17,799 bases of DNA. It comes from Mucidula mucida (taxonomy: Eukaryota > Basidiomycota > Agaricomycetes > Agaricales > Physalacriaceae). The notes under the pieces are model-generated. The model was given only the letters and a program-made list of their open reading frames with translations, was not told where the DNA came from and searched no databases. Location: positions 1 to 17,799 of the forward strand of contig JADNYV010000698.1 in the NCBI GenBank assembly GCA_015501055.1, written 5' to 3'. Shown piece after piece: positions 10,101 through 17,799 of the stretch. Numbering within the stretch: position 1 is the first letter of the stretch; each line of letters begins with the position of its first letter. A program made the translations under genes and the position numbers.

Positions 10101-13100
10101 AGCCTGATCAGCATTGGCGAAAAGTTGCCTGATTCGGTCGCGGACAAATGGTGTCGCCCAGGCACAGTCTCGTTAAATACTTACGGTAAGTTACTTTGAC
10201 CGTCCTAAGGACATACAGTGCTCAATACAACAGGTCCCGCCGAGGCTACGATCATCGCTACGTGTAAGGATGTCCTCCTTCAAGCGTTCTGTTATTTGAC
10301 GGTTGCCTAGACCGTCGTTTCCAACCGGAGGAGAAAACGAAGGCTCAGAACGTCGGGCTCCCGATCCAAACTGTTAGCTGTGCGGCCATCAAGGATGGTC
10401 GCATAGTTCCTCGGGGAGCTGTAGGCGAGCTTGGTCAGTGGATCAATCGTTCTGCGTAGTATCATGCTAAATGTCTCATAGCGCTGGGTGGTTATCAGAA
10501 TGCTCGCGGGTATCATCGTCAAGCCGACATGACCTCCACAAAATTCATCGAACATCCCGTGGCTGGTAAGGTCTACATGACTGGCGATATAGTTCGGGTA
10601 GGTTGTATGATCTCCTTTGTCCATAACCTAACGACATCTCGCTAGTTCTTGCATGATGGAACCTGCGAATTTGTTGGCCGCAATGATGACTTGGTGAAAT
10701 TAGGCGGTACGGTCTTTCAATCTATGCGTGCTTTCGGCATCTCAAAAAATCTCGTAGGTGTACGGGTCGAACTATCGGAGATTAGCGCAGTACTCAAATC
10801 GTGTCACCCTCTCGTCCGCGACGCCGCCACACTGCACCTATCGCGTCCAGAGTGCGTCCGGCATCAATCTCTTCTCTAACTTATCATTGACTTGAATGTA
10901 GTCGTCCGCAGAAGGTCGTCTGTACTTTTTTGGCCGCTCCTTCTTTACCAGCGCAGTCGAATTTGTGCACAGATGCGAAAGCGGCAGAAATTGCGTCTGC
11001 CGCCAAAGGATATGCTGAGCAGTATTTGCCTTTGGTCATGCATCCAACGTAAGCACAATGGCACGTCGATGAGCGGTTAACGAATTATTTGCAGCGTACT
11101 TGTCGTTGTGAATAACCTCCCCCTTACACCATCCAATAAGGTTGATCGGAGAGCCTTGACTGATGTATATGTGACGATGGACATACTGTCTTGGGAATCG
11201 GCTTCGGGTGGAATTTCAGCTGACTCTGGACCTTTGTCTGATACGGAGGCTACCATCCAACTTGTTGTTTCTGACCTTACAGGTTCACCAATTGAATGGA
11301 TCAAAAAATCGACACCATTTCCTGCCCTGGGAGTTGACTCTGTGAGTGCAGGCGTTTGGCACATACTATTACAACTTAACGGTGTTTCCAGCTACGAGCC
11401 CTCCAGTTTGCCTCTCGCCTCCGCAAAGCGGGCATCGCGGTTTCCGTGCGCGATATTTTAACGCATCCTTCAACTGCAAAATTGGCGCGTTGTGTTGATC
11501 ACTCGTCCAAAGTTGATCGAAGTACCATACCCACGATTTCGCGCCCTCTCCAAGCGTTTAATGCCATCTGGAAACCTCGTCTTGAATGTGTCATTGAGGG
11601 GATGGACCGAGTACTTCCGTGTACGCCACGTATGTTTGAGTCCAATGTTACAATTGTTCAGTCGGTTGATCCTTGTTTAGTTCAGGAAGGCATGCTCGGA
11701 GAGACGGTAAAGAACCCGTCAGCCTATTGGTCTCATCGACTCTTCAAGCTTGACTGCACGCTAGAGGTTGATCGATTGATCAGATCCTGGGAGCTTGTAG
11801 CGGCCCGTACGGAGGTGCTGCGAGTTGTGTTCCTTCCAGCTGCAGCACACGTTTCACCAGAAGTAGATCTTGACTCTACGACGTACGTCTTTCTCTCGTT
11901 TGAAAGACAACCATCTCACCTCGTGCTTTAGTGTATTTCTGCAGGCTGTCCTAGCCTTGCCAACCTTACAAGTGTCATACAAACATTACCTTGATCGCGA
12001 CATCCTGAAAGAAGCCAATGAACAGGCCTCTGTCATCGTCAAAACGTGGACAGGATCTCATCTTCCGCCCTGGGCCCTCACGATCTTTGAACAGAATGAG
12101 GGTGAACGCACCATGATGCTAAGTATACATCACGCCTTGTACGATGGAAATGCGATCCAGTTCCTTCTCGACGAAGTCCAACTTGCGTATCATGGACGAC
12201 CTCTAGGTGATCACCTTCAGCTGACTGGAGCACTCTCAGCATCTCTGTTCGCACACGAGGCACAGGAATCCCAAGCCTTCTGGGATAATGCCCTGACGCC
12301 GTTTGCTGACGTTGACGCCACTCCATGGCCGACGCTTCTGGACAGGTCCCCCGCCTCCGACGAGAAGAGTCGCTTCCTCGCAAGTAGCTTCCGGGCAGAT
12401 CGCACTATCTTGTCACAGGCTGCCAGTGAAGTTGATGCGTCGGTCAGTCACGTGCTACAAGCGGCTTGGTCCTTCGTGCTTTCGGCGTATATGGGAACAT
12501 CGAAAGTTGTCTTCGGCGAGACTTTGTCCTTGCGTGTGGGAAATGCCTCTCTGGAGCGCGCTGTTGCTCCGTTGATTACCACGACTCCCGTTCTAGCTGC
12601 AGTTGAAGAGTCAACAACTCCACGCGCCTTGATTGGTCAACTGGCGTGTCTGTCTACGAATAGCTCCCCCATCGCCTCGTGTCTCTTCAACGTATTCGGA
12701 AAGCTCTTCAACGTCAAATACATCAACCTGTTTTCCCTGCGATATTCGTCATTTTCACTGAAGAGGAGGACGATGAGGATTCTTTATCGCTGACTCCTCC
12801 GGACAAGCTATGGTCTGGGTGGACGGAGGTGACTGAGCTCGGTGTAGAGCATCCGCTTGCAGTCAATGTATATGTGAGTGGTACGGAGGTTAAGGTGGAT
12901 GTACTGGGAAGCAGTAAATTCATGTATGTCATTGTTCATTATCTGGGAAATGCTCTCATCGTCTTCACAGGCTGGACAGTCAGATTGATCTTCTCGCAGG
13001 ACAATTCGAAACTGTTTTGAAGGCTGTTGTAAGAGAGCCCAACGCGCCTTTCGTTGACTTAATGGCTGGGCTTCCTGAACAATACCTCTCTGTGGTTCGC

Positions 13101-16100
13101 TCGACACAAGTGGCGACTCTCGGTGACTTGTCCCTGACCCACTGGCTTGAAAAGCGAGCGATTGTTACTCCTGAACTTGTGGCCGTAACGACGTATGGGC
13201 CGTCGACTTCTAGGTTGACATACAAGGAACTCGATGTGGTACGGTAAACTTGAAGTTACAAGGCTTCAATTTGTTCACAAATACGTTAGGCTTCAAATCG
13301 TGTTGCTCATTGGCTCCAGCAACGCTATCAACATTCTGTTATCGCATTCTCAATGCCACGATCCGCTTTATCGATTGTCTACCAACTTGGGTGAGGGACC
13401 CACTCTCAACTACTGATCGATTGCTCATCCTTTGTTAGTATATTCAAGTCTGGCAATGTCAGGATCATGACTGCTTCAACCTATTTCAACTAATCAAACT
13501 TTAGATCTACTTACCGATCGATGACACGGTTCAATCTTCACGAAAAAGACTCCTGATACGCGCTGGGAATGCAGCTGTTGTGTTAACAGCATCGGCTCTC
13601 TGCGACCAGTTTTCTCAGGTTGCGAATTTGGTGGTTGTTGATGTCGAGTCTTTTGAACATACGAGAGAAGTCTCCAACTCCACAGCCGGTCAAGTGCTGC
13701 CAGTCACCAACCAATCCGTTGCTTGTAGTAAGTCGCCTTTTCGATGAGCTTCAAGCAGCTCATCTTCGCCTTTAGTAATTGCGACCGGTGTACATAGGAC
13801 CTCGTCCAGACTGTGTACATTCTCGCCTCGCAATATCAATACGACAGTTGATGCATTGGTGGATCGTATCGGGGCAACTGTCTCAACTCTTGGGGACAAT
13901 GTTTTCTTGAGTTGGATGCCATCTTGTAAGTCCGGATCACTGTTGTTATCTCCCAGTGTTTGATACCAATGCTTAGCGCTCGAGAGTTCATTGGTTGAAT
14001 TATTCCTTCCTATCCGTCTGGGAATGACCATCGCAAGCGTTCCGCAGGATGCCCTTTGTCGTGATGTCCTTGGAACAGTTACTGAGACAAGTGCTACCCA
14101 AGCATTGTATGCCTCGTTGCGTCTCAGTTGCTGTTTGACTAACTCTATGCTAGCCTTCCACCAGCGTGGCTTCAGCGAGAAGGAGTGCGGAAATGTGATG
14201 TTCCTAGCTTACGCTGTATTGTTTTAATTGGTACGCAGAGTCTACGGTCAGCATAGGCTTCGTTGACGCTTTTCTCAAGGGCCGCCACTTCAAACCGAGG
14301 TTTTTCGGGGAGAGGAAGAAATGTCGCGTCCTCTTATTTTGACTGTGGGTGTTCCCAATTTCGTATTTGCATATGCATCGTTTAATGTACCTTCCTTTAG
14401 GCCTTTGGTTTTCCAGGTATAACTTATCCGGCCATCTCCCTTGATCAATTCTTATACTTGTGTAGAAACGACTTCTTTCTCTGTTGTAGGGCAGTACCAA
14501 CGAGCACCAGCAAGGATTCTCGGTCACGTTCTGCCTCATCTCACTGCTGTCATATTAAGGCAGGGATCGTCCAGCCTGGTCGTTCGTGGACAAATTGGGG
14601 TAAATTAGTCACTCGCAAAGTGATCGGCTAACTCAAAACCGTTCTAGGAACTCTGCCTCAGCGGTGATTCCGTCTCTAAAGGTTATCTTCACGGCTCGAG
14701 CAAGTTCAGCCATGTTCGAAATTTTGGACGTGTCTTCAGAACAGGTTGTATAGTACGACTATTGGCCAATGATGTGTGTATATTTTTGGGCGCTCTTATT
14801 GCTGTCTGATCGTCTGTACAGAGCATCCAATACATCGGACAAGCTCCCTCGACTTCGGAGTCTCTGACGAAGTCTGTTGATCCATTCACTGTGTCGCAAT
14901 TAGTGCAATCCCTTTCTCCGCAACGACTGAATGTGTATACGTCGAATTTGGATCACCCAGAAGGGCTAGCCAAATACCTTGTGACCTTTATCTCAAGGTC
15001 TTGGGATTCCCTATGCGCGGACGTCCCGAGTATCTGCTCCAAAGATTTGCCTATGGCGCGTTCTCTTCGAGGACTATGTCGGCGTCTCCCTACTCATCTA
15101 GTGCCCGATGTTGTGCTGCCGTTGGACGCGATTCCTCTGGATAATTGTCTTTTAGGTACCGTCGATGACAGAGCACTGAGACGTTTGTTTGGTCGCTTGT
15201 CTCCGGATGTTCTTCGCGACCACAATGAACAGGGAGCCCATAAACGTCCTCTGACGGCGGTGGAAGAGCAGATTCGTCACATTCTTAGCTTATCGACTGG
15301 CGTTTCCGAGGCTGTCATCGACGGGAACACGTCCACTCTGGAACTTGGCATCGACTCTCTCACTGCCATCTCGCTGAGTTTCCGCCTAAAGGCTGAAGGT
15401 TTCTTCGTTCCCCCTCACGTCATTCTCGCTGGGCCTACCCTGGCAGTTCTCGCCAAGTCATCCCGGCCCCCTCACAAATCGGCCAGGAGGGTGAACGCCT
15501 CTGTAGACGATACTCTCAAGCAACGAATATATCAAGATTTCCGGGATCGTAACGTACAGGATGTCCGTCAATGTCTGCCTCTTCAGGAGGGTCTAGTTGC
15601 CCGTACACTCAATTCACCGGACGCAGTGTACGTCAATCACTTTATTCTGCGCATCGAGGAAGCCGATCCTGGTCGTCTTCGCGATGCTTTCACGGAAACT
15701 GTGATGGCAAACGACATTCTTCGAACCTGTTTCTTTGCCGGCGATACCGAGATCGTCCAGGTCGTTCTCAAAGTCGTTCCCAATCTGTGGAGGATCCGTG
15801 ATGCAGGTGACGAAGACTCGCTTTCACTACTGAAAGCGGATATGCCTTCCATTGAGCAGGATGTAGTGAAGCATATAAGCCAACATGCGCCGATACGGCT
15901 ATCGCTCTATTCTTCGCATGTAGCGCCGACGTATGTTTGCTTAACGATGCACCATGCTATCTACGACGGTTAGTTATTTGTGAACATCTCGCACTCCAGT
16001 GCTGACAGCTATACAATCAGGCGAATCTCTCCCGATGTGCTCTCAGAAGTTCGAGACAGATATCACCAAACTTTCAAGACTGTCAGAGCTCCCGACACAC

Positions 16101-17799
16101 GATTGCTGGATTTTCTTGCTTCGCAGTCACAAGAATTGCCGAAGCATTCTTCCTGGAATACTTGCAAGATGCTCCTAAACCCAGGAACTTACTTCTGGAG
16201 CAGTTGTCGATCCCAGCGCCAGCAAATCGTCCTTGGCCTTCCTCTCTCCGCACTTGAGCAGGCTTCGCGAGTACTGAACACAAGTCTCCACGCTTTCCTT
16301 ATGACTGCCTATGGAATAGCCCGGGGAGCACCGAGGGAATACGATACCGTAAGGCAAATGCTCGCTCGGAATCCCTGCGTTACTCATGTCCTCCTGAAGG
16401 TGTTCGGTGTGGTACTTTCCGGGCGGACCGTTCTAGTGGACGGCGTAGATACTGTGTTGGGTACGTCTAACATCACAGTCCTGTCTTGTCACTTAATCTT
16501 CCTCTCGTCAGCTCCTTGCATCACGACCGTTCCTATCCGGATACGCGTAGAGGAACCTCAAATTTTTTCAGACATAGCGTCTCACACCCAGCTTCAGACA
16601 TCTTCAGTTTATGAGCATCAGCATACGCCTCTTCGAATAATCCAACGTTGGTTGGGGTCCGTAGAACCTCTTTTCGATACCTTGTTCAGCTACACCAAAG
16701 GAAGGACAGTGTCGGCATCTCATCATCTATGGTCTCCGCTTGAAAGCCAGGCAGCATTAGATGTGGGCGTCCTTCAGTTTCAATCGACATTCTGGGCTAA
16801 TCATGTTCTTAGTATCCTCTGGCTGTCGCAGTTCACGCTGACCCAGATGCTGATACTGTCACCATTCACGTTGGTCACGACTTAAAGTTCGGTTCCGTTG
16901 CTGCAGTTGGGAGATTGTTGTCTCGCGTTGCTGATCTTCTCTTGGATATGACTCAAATAGTTTCTAGTCAGATCACTTCACAAGGCGTGTCCTCCATTCC
17001 GACCGCACCAACCTATGATTCAACCACGTGGTCGACCGAGGAGCGCCTCATTCGGAGCACAGTCGCCAGAATCTGCAATGTAGCTGCAGCGCTGGTATCA
17101 AAAGAGACCTCTTTCCTCCATCTCGGCATCGATTCAATCACCAGCATTCGTTTAGCTCAGGAGCTCCGGTCAGAAGGCCTTGCTATACCTACTTTCGCCA
17201 TAATGCAAAACCCTTGCATTGGCGCGTTAGTGGAATTCCTACGAACGACTACGTTGGACAGCACGTCTGAGAACGCACTTCGCGAGTTTCAAGATATTCA
17301 AGCCGCATTAATGGAGAAATATATGCATTCCGCTCCTCATCTGTCAGATACGGATGTCATTCAGACTCTCTTTCCGACCACTCCGCTACAGACTGGCATG
17401 CTGACTCAAAGCCTTTCTGGAGTAGGCTCTCTGTACCTCGTTCATCATGCTTTTCTGCTCGACGCCAAAGTGTCTCCTCAACGTCTTCGTCGCGCTTGGG
17501 AAACAGTGATTGAATCCACTGATATCCTCCGTTGCTCGTTCTTCGCGTCTGCGGATCCCGACTACCCGTGGATCGGAGCTGTACATGCCCACACGCCAAC
17601 GCAATGGGAAGAGATCACGGTGTCCTCTGAAGAAGCTTTGCGAGTTGTGGCCAGAGACATCGAGAATTCGGTTACGCTACATGACGAGCATGCATTCCAG
17701 AAACCGCCAATCTCGTTCCATCTCATCGTCGCGCCGGAAATGACAGTGCTCATTGCTTCCATACATCATAGGTAACTTAAACTTTCCTCTGTATCTGTC
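4785..17799 (+). CDS. Ferrichrome-type siderophore peptide synthetase (NRPS), 3' end outside window
   Basis: This multimodular enzyme activates amino acids as adenylates, loads them on phosphopantetheine carriers and condenses them into a hydroxamate siderophore peptide in the cytosol. At least 42 exons give 10,956 nt of coding sequence (about 3,650 codons); the last exon ends at 17771 and a donor site follows. Domain order is A1-T1-C1-A2-T2-C2-A3(degenerate)-T3-C3-T4-C4, with C4 cut by the window edge just after its His-His motif. Three A-containing modules followed by T-C units are the layout of the SidC/Sid2/Fso1 ferrichrome synthetases, usually 4,500-5,000 residues long, so roughly a quarter is missing. 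The ATG at 4785 opens a clean frame; intron 1 (5091-5138) has a TCTGAC branch site. The frame is broken near 12664, 16037, 16131 and 16220-16250, each with uninterrupted similarity on both sides. Other siderophore genes such as ornithine monooxygenase are not in the window. The exact product is not known. Confidence 0.93.
7108..7400 (+). other. T1: carrier domain of module 1
   Basis: The phosphopantetheine site LGIDSLRGVRFL has its Ser at codon 7220-7222. The domain spans the end of exon 6827-7291 and the start of exon 7343-7922. The 51-nt intron between them (7292-7342) is stopless and a multiple of three, so the open frame runs straight through it. GTGAGT and CTACAAAG mark it as an intron, and its removal gives a compact domain. 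Confidence 0.88.
7428..8960 (+). other. C1: condensation domain of module 1
   Basis: Exons 7343-7922, 7975-8130, 8188-8363, 8416-8748 and the start of 8796-9287. The catalytic motif HHALFDG is intact: His-His at 7907-7912, with the Asp codon split by intron 7923-7974. Later hallmarks include VIQAAWALIL, FGSVIGGR, STVPVRI and a C-terminal region leading into the next A domain. No frame break was found. Confidence 0.88.
9037..11170 (+). other. A2: adenylation domain of module 2, intact
   Basis: Exons: rest of 8796-9287, then 9335-9601, 9653-9759, 9813-9825 (13 nt), 9874-9993, 10047-10185, 10234-10263 (30 nt), 10311-10433, 10482-10597, 10646-10706, 10758-10851, 10902-11048 and the start of 11095-11341. 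Motifs: TYRELNARANRLA, WTSGTTGLPKGV, FDVSVLDVF (the FDVS part encoded by the 13-nt exon), NTYGPAEAT, MTGDIVR, GRNDDLVKLGGVRVELSEI, and Lys in TPSNKVDRRAL (codon 11138-11140). All catalytic residues expected for an active domain are present. The pocket (Asp-Val, then Leu) resembles small-residue pockets, which is only suggestive. Confidence 0.9.
11240..11500 (+). other. T2: carrier domain of module 2
   Basis: PALGVDS carries the phosphopantetheine Ser at codon 11339-11341, the last codon of exon 11095-11341. The next exon (11392-11629) continues with LRALQFASRLRKAGIAVSV and DILTHPST. Intron 11342-11391 therefore falls directly after the modified Ser. Confidence 0.9.
11580..13030 (+). other. 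C2: condensation domain of module 2, with one frame break
   Basis: Exons: end of 11392-11629, then 11681-11882, 11932-12923 and the start of 12971-13238. It opens with VLPCTPLQEGML, split by the stopless 51-nt intron 11630-11680. The catalytic SIHHALYDG is intact with His-His at 12128-12133. Near 12664 the frame moves by one base inside AGCTCCCCC: upstream reads up to LSTNS and downstream continues as LPHRLVSLQRI. Conserved C-domain sequence continues on both sides and no acceptable intron restores the frame, so one base appears to be missing. Confidence 0.85.
13110..15215 (+). other. A3: degenerate, probably inactive adenylation domain
   Basis: Exons: rest of 12971-13238, then 13290-13390, 13439-13457 (19 nt), 13505-13727, 13776-13925, 13977-14106, 14154-14230, 14280-14344, 14401-14416 (16 nt), 14466-14599, 14648-14773 and the start of 14822-15968. 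The fold is recognisable from LTYKELDVASNRVAHWL, LPIDD, LRCIVLIG, LVVRGQIGELCLSGDS and FRTG. The P-loop-like motif is replaced by IIATGVHRTSSRL, with no SGTTG and no PKG. YGPTE is replaced by AFGFPE, and FRTGD by FRTGC. The GRxDxQVKIRG motif is absent (IQYIGQAPS), and the catalytic Lys region reads NCLLGTVDDRAL. The reading frame nevertheless stays open through every splice junction, so the domain is maintained, probably for structure. Degenerate A domains are known in this enzyme family. Confidence 0.85.
15250..15460 (+). other. T3: carrier domain of module 3
   Basis: LELGIDSLTAISLSFRLKAEG lies in the long exon 14822-15968 with the phosphopantetheine Ser at codon 15356-15358. The carrier is intact although the A domain before it is not, so it must be loaded by another A domain of the enzyme. 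Confidence 0.92.
15510..16960 (+). other. C3: condensation domain of module 3, with three frame breaks
   Basis: Exons: rest of 14822-15968, then 16021-16348, 16400-16460, 16512-16762 and the start of 16813-17771. The N-terminal half is intact, including LPLQEG and TMHHAIYDG (His-His at 15950-15955). In exon 16021-16348 the best similarity changes frame near 16037 (after DGESLPM), near 16131 (after LASQSQ) and between 16220 and 16250 (before LSALEQASRVL). The stretch between the last two breaks may also be short. Downstream VFGVVLSGR, TTVPIRI, TPLRIIQRWLG and VAVHADPDADTVTIHV read normally. Introns 16349-16399 and 16461-16511 are both 51 nt and stopless. Confidence 0.78.
17025..17245 (+). other. 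T4: carrier domain without its own adenylation domain
   Basis: FLHLGIDSITSIRLAQEL lies in exon 16813-17771 with the phosphopantetheine Ser at codon 17134-17136. It follows C3 directly, with no A domain between, as in the T-C units at the end of ferrichrome synthetases. Those units are thought to accept residues loaded elsewhere on the enzyme. Confidence 0.92.
17330..17799 (+). other. C4: condensation domain, cut by the window edge
   Basis: The opening motif LFPTTPLQTGML and the conserved AWETVIESTDILRCSFF are present. The exon ends at 17771 just inside the catalytic motif (SIHH, His-His at 17764-17769), and GTAACT starts an intron at 17772. The rest of this domain and any further T-C unit lie beyond the right edge. 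Confidence 0.88.

Noticed and set aside
12602..12663. Intron GTTGAA..AATAG as an explanation for the C2 frame break
   Set aside because: It would remove about 20 residues matching C domains, and the GTTGAA donor is poor. A missing base is simpler.
16082..16126. Possible 45-nt intron with good acceptor (CTTGCTTCGCAG) in exon 16021-16348
   Set aside because: Its removal would delete the RLLDFLASQSQ stretch that fits the C-domain pattern, and it does not reconcile the frames on both sides.
1..17799. CRISPR arrays, tRNA or rRNA genes, transposons, bacterial operon signals
   Set aside because: None was seen. The intron-rich structure is eukaryotic, and no terminal repeats, transposase motifs or RNA-gene folds were recognised.

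Overview
The window reads as genomic DNA of a filamentous basidiomycete (Agaricomycete-like). Genes are cut by many very short spliceosomal introns (41-58 nt, GT..AG, with CTGAC/CTAAC-like branch sites). The proteins are fungal in type: a COX11 copper chaperone, a secreted Ser/Gly-rich protein, and a ferrichrome-type siderophore peptide synthetase. Few of these genes are open over long distances, so the exon models below were built by joining splice sites and checking that phase and protein motifs stay consistent. None has been tested against transcripts.

Layout. Positions 1-259 (+) may hold the 3' end of an unrecognised gene. Positions 382-2545 (-) encode a secreted protein of about 564 residues in about 10 exons. 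It has a signal peptide, a roughly 200-residue globular domain with paired cysteines, and a long Ser/Gly-rich tail with a 36-bp tandem repeat. Positions 2546-3112 are a divergent promoter region. Positions 3113-4047 (+) are a complete four-exon COX11 gene for cytochrome c oxidase assembly. Positions 4048-4784 are intergenic and carry a cluster of GATA motifs just before the next gene.

Positions 4785-17799 (+) are one giant nonribosomal peptide synthetase gene that runs off the right edge. At least 42 exons can be followed, giving about 10.96 kb of coding sequence. The domain order is A-T-C-A-T-C-A*-T-C-T-C, the layout of ferrichrome synthetases (SidC/Sid2/Fso1 group). A* is an adenylation domain that has lost its ATP-binding and catalytic motifs while its reading frame stays open across about a dozen exons. 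Two functional A domains fit a product built from two kinds of residue, for example glycine or another small residue plus N5-acyl-N5-hydroxyornithine, with repeated use of the T-C pairs. The GATA motifs at 4665-4708, one a perfect match to ATCWGATAA, are what is expected if the gene is repressed by an iron-sensing SreA/Urbs1-type GATA factor.

The peptide synthetase frame is broken at one place in C2 (near 12664) and three places in C3 (near 16037, 16131 and 16220-16250). Protein similarity is uninterrupted on both sides of each break. Most breaks need one missing base, and a similar case may exist near position 166. This looks more like unpolished sequence than a decaying gene, but a real pseudogene cannot be excluded from the window alone.
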